Shown one piece after another: positions 17,072-27,460 of a stretch of DNA of 64,000 bases (within the stretch, counting starts at the first letter, position 1; each line of letters opens with the position of its first letter). The stretch is from NCBI RefSeq assembly GCF_004340685.1, contig NZ_SLUN01000023.1:1-64000 (forward strand), in the 5' to 3' direction. The notes beneath the pieces were generated by a model. The model had not been told where the DNA came from, searched no databases, and saw nothing but the letters and a program-made list of their open reading frames with translations. This stretch comes from Hydrogenispora ethanolica (GTDB lineage: Bacteria > Bacillota > UBA4882 > UBA8346). A program made the translations under genes and the position numbers.

Positions 17072-18070
17072 TCAGTTCTTCTTGCCCATTTCTTTATAAA
17101 CCTGATCGCGCACCTTGGTGAGGTTCAGCGCCTTGTAGGCGGCCTCGCCCGCTTTCTTGAAGGCCGCCACGTCGACATCCTCGACGATGGTCATGCCGCG
17201 TTTGGCGAGGTCCTTCTTGATCTCGACGACTTCTTTCTCCATCACCCGGGAGGTCTCCAAGCCCGCCTTGGAGCATTCCTGGACCAGGATCTTCTGGTAA
17301 CTGGCGGGGAGGCTGTCAAAGAAGCGTTTGCCGACGACTTCGAAGTTGATCAACAAGATGTGCTTGGTCTCGCTCATGTATTTGGCGGCCTCGTAGAGCT
17401 TGGCCCCGGTCACATTGCGGTAGACCAGGTCCGCGCCGTCGACGGCGCCCTGTTGCATTCCGACGTAGACTTCGCCGAAGGGCATCGCCACCGGAGCGGC
17501 GCCCAGCGAACGGATGGATTCCTGCCAGATCGGCGCGCCCGGGGTCCGGATGCGGAGGCCTTTCAAGTCGCCAGGGGTGCGGATCGGCTTGTTGGTCACC
17601 ATGTGCCGCAGGCCCTGGACCCAGTTGAAGGAGAGAATCTTGATCCCGTGTTTGTCTGCTAGTTCTTTCTCCCATTTCTTGATCGAGGGCAGGTTGTTGA
17701 GCTTCATGACAGCTTCGATGCTGTCCACAAAATAGGGGGCGTTCATTACCGCGATCTCCGGAACGTACATGCCGAGACGGGCCGAGTCGGTATTCTGACC
17801 CACATTGGCGCCCATCTTCAGCTGTTCGATGATATCCTCTTCCACGCCGAGCTGGGCGCTGTGGAACACCTGGATCTCCAGGCCGCCCTTGGTCCGCTGG
17901 TTCACCCGCTTGGCCCAGTTCAAAAAGCCTTGGTGGAACGGTTCGGACTCCGCCAGCACGTGGTTGAACTTCAAGACATACTTTTTGGGCGCGGCGAAAC
18001 TGCTAAAGGCCGCCGTGAATACAAACACCGCCGCCAACGCCATTAAGCCCATTCTTCGGAAATTTTTCAT
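17072..18070 (-). CDS. TRAP transporter substrate-binding protein, DctP type
   Basis: About 332 residues with a cleavable signal peptide (MGLMALAAVFVFTAAFSSFA, cut before APKKY); exported to the outer face of the membrane. ATG at 18070 follows GGGAGGTAGAATTG; TTG one codon earlier is less likely. The DctP signature is complete: GLRIRTPGAPIWQ with the Arg that clamps the ligand carboxylate, and MPFGEVYVGMQQGAVDGAD. The ligand is therefore probably an organic or sugar acid. First gene of an operon running dctP-dctQ-dctM-SDR-SDR-rpiR-2HADH. Confidence 0.92.
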   Translation of the reverse strand: MKNFRRMGLMALAAVFVFTAAFSSFAAPKKYVLKFNHVLAESEPFHQGFLNWAKRVNQRTKGGLEIQVFHSAQLGVEEDIIEQLKMGANVGQNTDSARLGMYVPEIAVMNAPYFVDSIEAVMKLNNLPSIKKWEKELADKHGIKILSFNWVQGLRHMVTNKPIRTPGDLKGLRIRTPGAPIWQESIRSLGAAPVAMPFGEVYVGMQQGAVDGADLVYRNVTGAKLYEAAKYMSETKHILLINFEVVGKRFFDSLPASYQKILVQECSKAGLETSRVMEKEVVEIKKDLAKRGMTIVEDVDVAAFKKAGEAAYKALNLTKVRDQVYKEMGKKN

Positions 18071-18308
18071 CAATTCTACCTCCCGTTATGATTTGGTTTT
18101 TGGGTCCTGCGCTTCAACTCGAAACCGGATCGTCGAAAACTCCTGGTCTGACTGCAGTTAATCATGTCTGACCTTTTTCCCCGCAGCCGGTCCCATTGGC
18201 CGTTTTCACCCCTTTCCGCCTGGATTTGAAAAACTGCCCGTTCTTGAAAGAATGGGTATCGCAAAGATAAGGGCAGTGGATTGCAACAAGTTTCTGGTGA
18301 AATTATTC

Positions 18309-18446
18309 TTTTGAAATAGAATCCATTTCAAAACGTAAATAAACTTACCTGCTATGAAAATTATTTTCTCGTTTAAATCCTGTAATATCATATACTATAA
18401 CATTAAAGGATCTCCTTCCTTCTTTTTGAAAAAATTTTTTTCAAAA
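18309..18446 (-). promoter_or_regulatory. Two inverted repeats upstream of the TRAP operon, candidate RpiR operators
   Basis: Site 1 (18309-18333) is TTTTGAAAT-N7-ATTTCAAAA, a perfect inverted repeat. Site 2 (18424-18446) is TTTTGAAA-N7-TTTCAAAA. Within site 1, minus-strand TTGAAA is 18 bases before AATAAT, so it may cover a promoter. The RpiR gene in the operon is the obvious candidate binder. Inference only. Confidence 0.5.
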
Positions 18447-18526
18447 TTATCATTCTGTTTCAAACCGCCTTATTTCCGGCATCATGATTTTCCAATGCAA
18501 TATTCAACCGAAATCGATAACAAAAA

Positions 18527-18560
18527 CAAAACCCCTTCGTTCGCAAACGAAAGGGTTTTG
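18527..18560. terminator. Strong hairpin, possible bidirectional terminator
   Basis: CAAAACCCCTTCGT pairs with ACGAAAGGGTTTTG (13 of 14 bases), with T-rich sequence on the minus-strand exit side. It could end minus-strand transcription coming from the Nudix/asnS side. Confidence 0.5.
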
Positions 18561-18810
18561 TTCCGCCAAGCTGCTTTTTTCAAGAGTCCGGTCCGCCAGG
18601 CATTGCACAATCAGTGGTCATGGCTTCCGGGGAACGGTCTTGAAAAAATTTTTCTCAGTCAAACCGTCAGAAAAAACGTTTCAACGGCTCACGGGATCCG
18701 GTGACCGGCTCGCCAAAAGAGGCGCGCGAATTATTTTTCCGTTTTGATCATTCTAAATCCATTTCCAACATTGCCGTACGAGAATGAAATTGTTGTGGTT
18801 ATCTCATTTC

Positions 18811-18846
18811 TCCCATCCGCTCCGGCGGGTGGGACTTTTTTTATTT
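18811..18846 (+). terminator. Plus-strand terminator with no assigned gene
   Basis: CCCATCCG and CGGGTGGG pair around a short loop, followed by ACTTTTTTTATTT. No plus-strand gene precedes it, so it may end a small untranslated RNA. Confidence 0.45.
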
Positions 18847-19004
18847 GGAGGATGTTGGCGGGAACTTCATCCCGGCGCTCCCAAAGGCGATAAAGTCCTG
18901 CCATTGTGAACCCGGCCCGCCACCGGGCAGCGGTTTGCTCTTGCACACGGAGGAAGCAAATTTACCGGACGGCCCCACCTTCGCGCTGCTTTCTCGTGCG
19001 GCGC

Positions 19005-19535
19005 TTACCCGTCAAACTCCATTCGCAACCGGTCGGCTTCATCATACCAATACCTGGCGCTGAATGGCGGCGCGTCCGCCGGCCTCCCCAACGCCTTCGC
19101 AAGGAGCAACGGCAGATCGGCGACCATCGTCCGCGCCTCGGGCAAGCGGTCCGCCGGCCACCATTCGAGCGCGCCTTCGCCGCTCGCCACGACTGTGCGA
19201 GTTTCGCTCCGGGCCGTGAAGACGAACATCAGGATCCCGCGGGCCGCTCCGGCGTCAATATGGACGATCCCCCGCATCCGGAGATCGGTTACGGTAAGCC
19301 CGGTCTCCTCGCGGATCTCCCGCCGCGCCGCGCCGAATACGTCCTCACCGGCCTCCACGTGGCCGCCGACTCCGTTATACAGGTTCGGCCAGATCTTCTT
19401 GTCCGGCGCCCCTTTGAGTAGCAGCACCTCCCGGCCGGAGCCCGCAACCCCCTCAAAAGTAATCAATGCTAAAACGCGCGGGATCGCACTGTAGCGTCCC
19501 GCGCTGTTTTCAATTCCCTGCTCCGTCCGGCCCAC
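19005..19535 (-). CDS. Nudix hydrolase (MutT-like)
   Basis: 176 residues. GTG at 19535 is four bases after the asnS stop and is served by GGAG at the asnS end, so the two are co-transcribed and coupled. The Nudix box is intact (GGHVEAGEDVFGAARREIRE followed by ETGL), giving Mg-dependent hydrolysis of a nucleoside diphosphate derivative. The substrate is not predictable; family members act on oxidised nucleotides, ADP-ribose or dinucleotide polyphosphates. A C-terminal extension of about 35 residues contains FSARYWYDEADRL. Confidence 0.85.
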   Translation of the reverse strand: MGRTEQGIENSAGRYSAIPRVLALITFEGVAGSGREVLLLKGAPDKKIWPNLYNGVGGHVEAGEDVFGAARREIREETGLTVTDLRMRGIVHIDAGAARGILMFVFTARSETRTVVASGEGALEWWPADRLPEARTMVADLPLLLAKALGRPADAPPFSARYWYDEADRLRMEFDG

Positions 19536-19538
19536 GGC

Positions 19539-20930
<1,392 letters not shown>

Positions 20931-20942
20931 GGGTCCGCTCCT

Positions 20943-21410
20943 TTATCTCGAAAATTGTTTTTCATAAAGAAACAAATAAAAGCCGTTTCCGGCATCGGGT
21001 TCGGTCTCCCCGACCTTCATATAACCCAGCTTCTCATAGAAATGGTGGTTGCGAACGTTCCGGTACGGAGTATCCAGCGTCCACTTCCGGGCGTCCGGAA
21101 ACCGTTCTTCGAGCGCCCGGAGCGCCGCAGCGCCGATCCCCAGATTCTGATGGGACGGGGCGATAAAGATCCGGCCGAGATGATAATGCCCGTTTTCGCG
21201 GCTGAAAATCACGACTCCGCCGACAATTTTCGCCTGATACAATATTTTAAAGTATAAGCTCTGCTTTTCAATGAGATTCAAGTGCCATTCCAGCGCGTCA
21301 TGGCCCTCGGGCCCACAGCCGTATTGGGCGACATCCGCCGCAAAGGCCGCCGCCTGAATGTCCCGCAATTCCGCCGCGTCGCCGCTTTCGGCTCGAGCTA
21401 ATGTAATCAT
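20943..21410 (-). CDS. GNAT-family N-acetyltransferase
   Basis: About 155 residues. ATG at 21410 is spaced seven bases from AGAGG; the ATG two codons earlier is too close. The acetyl-CoA pyrophosphate loop is HQNLGIGAAALRALEERFP, and the C-terminal motif HFYEKLGYMKVGETE is typical of the family. The acceptor is unknown. First gene of the GNAT-asnS-Nudix unit. Confidence 0.85.
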   Translation of the reverse strand: MITLARAESGDAAELRDIQAAAFAADVAQYGCGPEGHDALEWHLNLIEKQSLYFKILYQAKIVGGVVIFSRENGHYHLGRIFIAPSHQNLGIGAAALRALEERFPDARKWTLDTPYRNVRNHHFYEKLGYMKVGETEPDAGNGFYLFLYEKQFSR

Positions 21411-21587
21411 CGCCATTCCTCTTCAGGGTCGCTCCGCCTTACCGGAAACGATCCGTTTGGATTCTTTTTCGTTACCCAGGATACAGTATACCAAATTGTC
21501 GGGTTCCGTCCAAGTCCCTGGAAGACTTATTGGAGCATATTGGATAAAATTATCACTTGAGACCCCTTCCGCACCCTCGCCGGTTCA

Positions 21588-21596
21588 TGATATAAT
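21588..21596 (+). promoter_or_regulatory. Extended -10 promoter of prfC
   Basis: TGATATAAT (extended -10) lies about 60 bases before the prfC start. No good -35 at the normal spacing, as is common for extended -10 promoters. Confidence 0.5.
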
Positions 21597-21658
21597 ATTT
21601 GATTGTTGTAGTACATGATGGACTGGGTCCATCGCGATTGGATGTTTGGAGGTTTATG

Positions 21659-23266
21659 ATGCCGGATACAGAGCCGCTCTTACAGGAAGAGATTCAAAAG
21701 CGCCGGACCTTTGCGATCATCTCGCATCCGGACGCCGGAAAGACCACCCTCACCGAAAAACTGCTGCTTTACGGCGGCGCCATTCATCTGGCCGGCTCGG
21801 TCAAGGCCCGCAAGGCGCAACGCCACGCCGTCTCCGACTGGATGGAGATTGAGAAGCAGCGGGGGATCTCGGTCACTTCCAGCGTCCTGCAGTTCGATTA
21901 CGAAGGGTTCCGCATCAATATTCTGGATACCCCGGGCCACCAGGATTTCAGCGAGGACACCTACCGCACCCTGATGGCGGCCGACTGCGCGGTGATGCTG
22001 ATCGACGTCGCCAAGGGCGTGGAGGCCCAGACAATCAAGCTTTTCAAGGTCTGCAAACAACGGGGGATCCCCATCTTCACCTTTGTCAATAAGTTGGACC
22101 GGGTCGGCAAGAACCCGTTCGAATTGATGGAAGAGATCGAAAAGGTGCTCGGCATCCGTTCCTACCCGATGAATTGGCCGGTGGGAATCCATGGTGAATA
22201 CCAGGGCGTCTATAACCGCCGCAAGGCCCAGATCGAGCTTTTCGATACCGAGGGCGGCCACGGCCAGTACATCGTGCCGTCGACGGTCGGCAGCGTCGAA
22301 GACCCCTCTTTCGCCGAGCTGTTGGGCGAGGCGGTCCACCAGAATCTGAAGAGTGAGATCGAACTGCTCGACCTGGCCGGAGACGATTTCGATCTGGCCA
22401 AAGTGCGCCGCGGCGAGCTGACGCCGATGTTCTTCGGCAGCGCCATGACCAATTTTGGCGTCCGGCCGTTCCTGGAGGAGTTTCTGCGGCTGGCGCCGCC
22501 GCCCGCGCCGCGCCGCACCGACGCCGGGGAGATTGCCCCGGATGACGGACGCTTCTCGGCCTTCGTCTTTAAGATCCAGGCCAATATGAACCCGGCCCAC
22601 CGCGACCGGATCGCCTTCGCCCGGATCTGCTCCGGCAAGTTCGTCCGGGGCATGGAGGTTTACCACCTGCAGACCGGCAAGCCGTTGAAGCTGGCCCAGC
22701 CGCAGCAGTTCATGGCCCAGGACCGGGCGATCATCGAGGAGGCCTATCCCGGCGACATCGTCGGCCTGTTCGATCCCGGGGTCTTCGGCATCGGCGATAC
22801 CCTTTGCCCCATGGGCGATAAGTTCCGCTTCGAGGACTTCCCGGTCTTCCCGCCGGAGCAGTTCGCCCGGGTCCAGCCCAAGGATTCGATGCGCCGCAAG
22901 CAGTTCATCAAGGGAATTACCCAGCTGACCCAGGAGGGCGCGGTGCAGCTCTTCCGCCAGCCGGACTACGGCGTGGAGTCCTTCGTGGTCGGCGTGGTCG
23001 GCAGCCTCCAGTTCGACGTGCTCCAATACCGGCTGCAGGGCGAATACGGCGTGGATATCTATATCCAACACCTGCCCTACGTGATGGCCCGCTGGATCGC
23101 CGGCAAAAACACCCAATCGGTCAATCTCAGCGGCGATCTGCTGGTGCTGGACAGAAACGAAAAACCGGTGGCCCTCTTCCGCAGCGAATGGTCCTTCCAG
23201 AACACCGCCCAGAAACATCCGGAGCTGGAGTTCCTGGTGGTGCCGCGGCGCGGGCCGGAGGAATAA
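21659..23266 (+). CDS. prfC: Peptide chain release factor 3 (RF3 GTPase)
   Basis: Translational GTPase that removes RF1/RF2 from the ribosome after termination. About 535 residues, as expected. Start at ATG 21659 (or 21656), both just after TTGGAGGTTT. GTPase motifs: P-loop SHPDAGKTTLTEK, switch II DTPGHQDF and NKLDR. RF3 signatures such as AVSDWMEIEKQRGISVTSS and DTYRTLMAADCAVM distinguish it from EF-G. Domain II and III follow, ending LEFLVVPRRG. Monocistronic with its own terminator. Confidence 0.97.
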   Translation: MPDTEPLLQEEIQKRRTFAIISHPDAGKTTLTEKLLLYGGAIHLAGSVKARKAQRHAVSDWMEIEKQRGISVTSSVLQFDYEGFRINILDTPGHQDFSEDTYRTLMAADCAVMLIDVAKGVEAQTIKLFKVCKQRGIPIFTFVNKLDRVGKNPFELMEEIEKVLGIRSYPMNWPVGIHGEYQGVYNRRKAQIELFDTEGGHGQYIVPSTVGSVEDPSFAELLGEAVHQNLKSEIELLDLAGDDFDLAKVRRGELTPMFFGSAMTNFGVRPFLEEFLRLAPPPAPRRTDAGEIAPDDGRFSAFVFKIQANMNPAHRDRIAFARICSGKFVRGMEVYHLQTGKPLKLAQPQQFMAQDRAIIEEAYPGDIVGLFDPGVFGIGDTLCPMGDKFRFEDFPVFPPEQFARVQPKDSMRRKQFIKGITQLTQEGAVQLFRQPDYGVESFVVGVVGSLQFDVLQYRLQGEYGVDIYIQHLPYVMARWIAGKNTQSVNLSGDLLVLDRNEKPVALFRSEWSFQNTAQKHPELEFLVVPRRGPEE

Positions 23267-23309
23267 ACCTGCCTGAGCGCAAAATTCAGATACAAAATCA
23301 AAATAATGT

Positions 23310-23342
23310 AGGACTGATTCGCAGTACGGATCAGTCCTTTTC
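23310..23342 (+). terminator. Intrinsic terminator of prfC
   Basis: AGGACTGAT pairs with ATCAGTCCT, followed by TTTT. Confidence 0.85.
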
Positions 23343-23353
23343 ACAGGTTTTTT

Positions 23354-24163
23354 TTATAATTCCTTCATGTATCGCTGAATCATCTTCAGCAACCACTCCG
23401 TTTCCCCGGGTACCTGCTCGCACAGCCGGGCGGCGGCCACCGGCAGCAGCCACACCGCGACCGCTTCGAACCCGATCCTGGCCAACCGCAGATACTCCTG
23501 CAAATAGACCGCTCTTAATAAACGCTTGACCGCTTTTAGCAGCACCTGGGTAGCCTTGGGGATATGCGGCGGCAGGTATGGCGAATCGAGAATCAGTACG
23601 GTCCGGGCCACATCGGCGCAGGGATTCCCGGCAGTGGCATTGCTCCAGTCGATCGCCACCCATTTCCGCTCTACGCCTAGGATGTTGTCGGGATGAAAAT
23701 CGCCGTGGCAAACGCTGGAACCCTCCGGCAGCCGCCGCAGATGTGCTATAATCGGTGCTTGGTTCGCGCCCAGGCCGAATAGGGCGACGGAATCACGGAT
23801 CGCGGACTCCATACGCTCCTTCTGCCCGGGCAAACCCGCGCCATTCGCCGCATGGATTTGCCGGTGAAACTTAGCCATCTGCCGGGCGTAATGCATGATC
23901 CGCCACGGCTTGGCTTCGATCCGGCCCAGCAGCGAAGGGCCGTCAAGGCGCTGATACAACAAGCCTTTCCGCCCATCGACATCGAACAGGCCGTAAACCG
24001 CCGGAGCGGGCACGCCGGCCGCGTGCACCGCCGCTCCTATCTCGGCCTCAGCCTCGATCCAAGCCGCGGGAACCCAATCATAAAAGATTTTCAGGACCCG
24101 CTCGTTTTCTAAGCGGTATACTTCAGCGGTCCTGCCCTTGCCGATCAAGATACCTTCCGGCAT
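23354..24163 (-). CDS. Aminoglycoside phosphotransferase-fold kinase
   Basis: About 269 residues. ATG at 24163 follows AGAGGTAACC. An APH/choline-kinase type fold: N-lobe with glycine-rich IGKGRTAEVYRLE, Brenner loop VCHGDFHPDNIL (catalytic Asp and metal-binding Asn), and the DFG-equivalent AIDWSNATAGNP. It transfers phosphate from ATP to a small hydroxylated molecule. Sequence gives no reason to call it drug resistance; related enzymes act on homoserine, fructosamine, choline or thiamine. 51 bases separate it from the upstream acyltransferase gene. Confidence 0.85.
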   Translation of the reverse strand: MPEGILIGKGRTAEVYRLENERVLKIFYDWVPAAWIEAEAEIGAAVHAAGVPAPAVYGLFDVDGRKGLLYQRLDGPSLLGRIEAKPWRIMHYARQMAKFHRQIHAANGAGLPGQKERMESAIRDSVALFGLGANQAPIIAHLRRLPEGSSVCHGDFHPDNILGVERKWVAIDWSNATAGNPCADVARTVLILDSPYLPPHIPKATQVLLKAVKRLLRAVYLQEYLRLARIGFEAVAVWLLPVAAARLCEQVPGETEWLLKMIQRYMKEL

Positions 24164-24214
24164 GGTTACCTCTTTTTTTCTCATTAAAGATTTCGAGCAG
24201 GAGTCTCCGGCGCT

Positions 24215-25435
24215 CTACGCCAATATCCGTCTCAGCCAGGGAATCCGCCGGGCCCAATAACTGACCCCGAAACAAAGCGGCACTACGACCAGTCCCGCCA
24301 GCACCGTTTTGAGCAACGGCATCATCGTAATCTTCCGCAACAACAGGGTTATCCCCACCAAAACGGGCGCATGCAAAACATAAACCCCGAAGGCGTTTTG
24401 CGAAAGGAAAGCGGCGATTCTTCCCTGGCGGTTCCATTTCTCGCGGAATAACACCAGTAAACCCAGACAGACTCCGCCGCAGAAGAACGACTCCCAAACC
24501 GCATAAGCCGCCGCCTGCCAATAAAAGCCGCCAAAGTAAGGCCGCATATCCCTAAACGCATCTCCCAATAACAAAATCGCGATCCAAAGCGGAATCCCCA
24601 ATCCCAAAGCGGCTTTGAACCAAGCCGTTCCCAACCGGTACGGGATGTTCAGCAAACCATTGCGGCGGTATAAAATGATCCCCAGGCTAAAAAGGATAAT
24701 ATATTGCGGAAAAAAACAGAGCTGCATGTTGTAAACATCCGTCCCGATGGGCTGGACCAGCCGGACCAGAAAAGTCAGCGCGGCCATGATCAAAATGACG
24801 CAGCCAACTCGACCGTGGCTTGCCTTCAAAGGCTCTGAGCAATCCGTTGACGAAACGTTCTTGGCGACGCCAACGATTCGCAAAGCCGCATAACCGATGG
24901 AGAAGATGAGTAAAGCCCATGCAAACCACAGCGGCCCCGAGGAGCCGAGGAAGCGTTGCGAAAATAGATAGTTAAGGTATACGGAGAGCAGGTGCGCCGG
25001 AGTGTGATGGTCAAAATGCCAAATGATCAGCATTGTCAACGGATAGAGCACGCCCATGAACAGCAGGGCCGGAACGCCCAAGCGGATCGCGCGGTCCCCG
25101 AGGAACCGGGCGGCGCCTTTACGGTCATAAGAAGCCGGGACGAAATAACCGGCAATCAAAAAGAGCAGTCCCATAAAGTAGGCCTGCGAAAAGGAGACCG
25201 CCATCGTCAATACGATCCTGGAGACCGGGTCCACCGGATGGCTCTCGATGTAATACCAGCCGCCCACCTGGCCATAAGTATTGTTGAGATGGTGCAGGAC
25301 GACCAAGACGATCATGACCCAACGGATGTTATCGATGAAAACCAGCCGTTCCACGGGCTGCACCGGCTGCCCGGCCATATCCGGGATTCGGCGTTGCAAG
25401 CCGGCTGCTTTACCGGGCGGTTTTTGAGTCGCCAT
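24215..25435 (-). CDS. Acyltransferase 3 family integral membrane protein
   Basis: About 406 residues with roughly ten hydrophobic helices. ATG at 25435 lies seven bases after AGGGGG. The N-terminal FIDNIRWVMIVLVVLHHLNN carries the Arg and His expected in the first helix of acyltransferase 3 (OafA/OpgC) proteins, which acylate surface sugars, glycans or lipids using cytoplasmic acyl donors. Target unknown; no glycan cluster is adjacent. Divergence from neighbours is not evident. Confidence 0.82.
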   Translation of the reverse strand: MATQKPPGKAAGLQRRIPDMAGQPVQPVERLVFIDNIRWVMIVLVVLHHLNNTYGQVGGWYYIESHPVDPVSRIVLTMAVSFSQAYFMGLLFLIAGYFVPASYDRKGAARFLGDRAIRLGVPALLFMGVLYPLTMLIIWHFDHHTPAHLLSVYLNYLFSQRFLGSSGPLWFAWALLIFSIGYAALRIVGVAKNVSSTDCSEPLKASHGRVGCVILIMAALTFLVRLVQPIGTDVYNMQLCFFPQYIILFSLGIILYRRNGLLNIPYRLGTAWFKAALGLGIPLWIAILLLGDAFRDMRPYFGGFYWQAAAYAVWESFFCGGVCLGLLVLFREKWNRQGRIAAFLSQNAFGVYVLHAPVLVGITLLLRKITMMPLLKTVLAGLVVVPLCFGVSYWARRIPWLRRILA

Positions 25436-25554
25436 GTCCATGCCCCCTATTCACTGGCAATTTGGTACCGTTTCAGCAGTTGTCCAATACCGTTACATGT
25501 CTTGCCCTATCCCCTTTTGACAATTTCATTCTAAAATCCCGCCATTTTTAATGA

Positions 25555-26265
25555 TCATATTGGCTCAACATTCCAAGTGTCATCCCCCAGCGCATAATCC
25601 AACGCCGCCTCGGCATGCAGCGTCAAGGTGTCCAGGACCGGAACCGGGCAATCGGCCGGGGTGATGAGCAGCGGCAGCTCGGTGCAGCCGAGGATCACGC
25701 CATCGACGTCATAGGCGGCGATCATCTCCAACATGCGCCGTTTGGCGGCGGCTGTAAAGTTGTTGATGACCAGCTCGCCGAAGATGATTGCATCGATCTC
25801 CGCTTGATGCGGCGCGCTGGGAACGATGACTTCGAGCCCGTGCTCTTGAAAGACTTTCGGGTAAAAATCCGCTTGCATCGTATAGCGGATTCCGGTCAGC
25901 AACAATTTTTTCAAATGCAATTGGCGCGCCTTTTAGGCCGCCGTCCGGACGATGCTGAGCAACGGCAGCCGCACCCTGCGAGCCACCTCGTCGAAGACCG
26001 AATGGGGCGAGTTGGCGGCCATGATCGCAAAATCGGCGCCGGCTTTCTCCAGCGAAACAAGGCCCCGCACAATATAATCGATGTACTCTTCCGTTTTATG
26101 CTCGTTCTCCAAATCGGTGAAATACTGAAAATCAAGGCTCCGAATGATGATCTCCGGGTAGTAATAGTCCCGGTGCCGCTCATAATACAGCTCCGTTAGC
26201 TTCCGGTAATACTGAATGGTCGATGCCGAGCTGATGCCGCCCAAAATACCGATGACTTTTTTCAT
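25555..26265 (-). pseudogene. Aspartate/glutamate racemase family protein with an in-frame stop
   Basis: The N-terminal half (26265-25933) reads MKKVIGILGGISSASTIQYY to SIVRTAA and stops at TAA 25933-25935. The same frame continues without any shift as KARQLHLKKLLLTGIRYTM and the rest of the C-terminal half to 25555, including the second-domain cysteine in VILGCTELPLLI. The total of about 236 residues is the normal length of RacX/YgeA-type amino-acid racemases. One base change (for example GAA to TAA) explains the break. The first-domain motif is AANSPH, without the cysteine seen in classic aspartate racemases but as in YgeA/RacX relatives. Possible outcomes are a dead gene, reinitiation at TTG 25920, or read-through. 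Confidence 0.85.
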
Positions 26266-26328
26266 ATTCTCCTCCGACTCCTTCGCAGTGATTTAACCAC
26301 GGAAATTGTTTTTTGGGTTTCTATCCTC

Positions 26329-26853
26329 TCATTCAATTTCGATCCAATACCGCTGAATGAGCTTCCCGCTGTCATTGTCGAAAACCTCATTCTCCAAAAC
26401 CCCGCCGTTTTTGAGGATTATTCGGGCCGATGCGACATTCTCGCGGTAACACCCGAGTAAAACCCTTTTCAGATTAAGGTTTTTGCACTCTGCGAGCGCC
26501 AATTTCAGGATGGTGGTCGCATATCCTTTTCTTCTCGCGCCCGGTCGGACGCCATAGCCGATGTTCCCGAAAGCCTCCAGAAGCAGATCATTCAGAGAAT
26601 GCCGGATGTTGACGGCGCCTACGATCTGGTCCGTTTCATTGTCATAAGCCCAAAATGTTGTACTGGGAACGAAACCTTCCGGAACGTTTATCCCTCGGGA
26701 AAGACCCTCCAACTTTTCCACCAGCGCCTGAAAATCCGTGCAATCTTTTTGCAACACCCAAGGCTTCGGCTCCTCGCCGGAGGCCCGCCAATCGTCCAGC
26801 ATTTCGCGGTATTGCGTTTGATACTGGATATCCGGTTTTACTAATTTTAACAT
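26329..26853 (-). CDS. GNAT-family N-acetyltransferase
   Basis: 174 residues. Contains FGNIGYGVRPGARRKGYATT, the acetyl-CoA binding loop of the family, then LGCYRENVASARIILKNGG, the usual RimJ/RimL-like helix. ATG at 26853. The acceptor cannot be deduced. Monocistronic, between the racemase relic and an empty region. Confidence 0.85.
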   Translation of the reverse strand: MLKLVKPDIQYQTQYREMLDDWRASGEEPKPWVLQKDCTDFQALVEKLEGLSRGINVPEGFVPSTTFWAYDNETDQIVGAVNIRHSLNDLLLEAFGNIGYGVRPGARRKGYATTILKLALAECKNLNLKRVLLGCYRENVASARIILKNGGVLENEVFDNDSGKLIQRYWIEIE

Positions 26854-27335
26854 ATTGCTGTCCTCGACCAGATTATTTTTATGTGAAGGGTTCCGCCATA
26901 AAAAGCAATAAAACCAGCGCCGCCTGGACGTATCGTAATGCGCTTCCTTTTACCGAATGATATCCCTATAATTCCTTAACCCTTTCCATTTCCTTCCTCG
27001 AATTGCATGATTTATTCGATAAACGATTCCGCGTTTCCTTTCGTATAGTGTGAAAATCGGTTGAAACCTACCGCCTCCCCTTTTGAAAATGCCGTTCTCC
27101 ATGAACCGTAGCCATGATTGCCGCGGTTCACCGCGTAACCAAACCAACTACGGCAGTGCTGTCAGGGTTCACTTCCATCCAAGATAAACTACGGCAGTCA
27201 TCGCCATCCTTTTTTCATTACGGAATCAAAACGATTGTCCAGTCAGTCAAGCTCAGCTATTTCTCAGCGAATTGCGAATATAACCAATCCGGCGTAAGTT
27301 GATAGCGCTTGCCAAACCAAGGGAAATGAGATATA
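26854..27335. other. Intergenic region, no convincing gene
   Basis: Contains the direct repeat AACTACGGCAGT at about 27147 and 27186. On the minus strand each copy falls in a tiny frame with a start (ATG ACT GCC GTA GTT..., and ATG GAA GTG AAC..., 16 codons), the first after an AAGGATGGCG binding site. These could be leader peptides or chance. Nothing else recognised. Confidence 0.3.
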
Positions 27336-27377
27336 AAAAAACGCGACCACCGGCTGGTGCCGGGTGATGGTCGCGTC
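27336..27377 (-). terminator. Intrinsic terminator of the DUF2000 gene
   Basis: Minus strand: GACGCGACCA pairs with TGGTCGCGTT around an internally pairing loop, followed by seven T. Confidence 0.85.
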
Positions 27378-27460
27378 GGAAATGGGGTGACTTCCATGAC
27401 CCGTCTCGTTCTTCTGCGCGATGGATCATGACACGATGATTGTCTGACGAAGGATTCCCA

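Larger units (their letters stand above)
18074..19004. other. Long intergenic region between the TRAP operon and the Nudix gene
   Basis: Holds the leader of dctP, the two inverted repeats (18309-18446), a bidirectional hairpin at 18527-18560 and a plus-strand terminator at 18811-18846. Composition is AT-rich between 18360 and 18560. Short frames here have no credible start or family. A small RNA ending at the plus-strand terminator is possible but no promoter is convincing. Confidence 0.5.

Noticed and set aside
21680-23344. Long minus-strand frame (554 codons) opposite prfC
   Set aside because: Antisense shadow of the RF3 gene, caused by high GC third positions.
26950-27147. 65-codon minus-strand frame
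   Set aside because: No recognisable family and no good start; only short repeated motifs around it.
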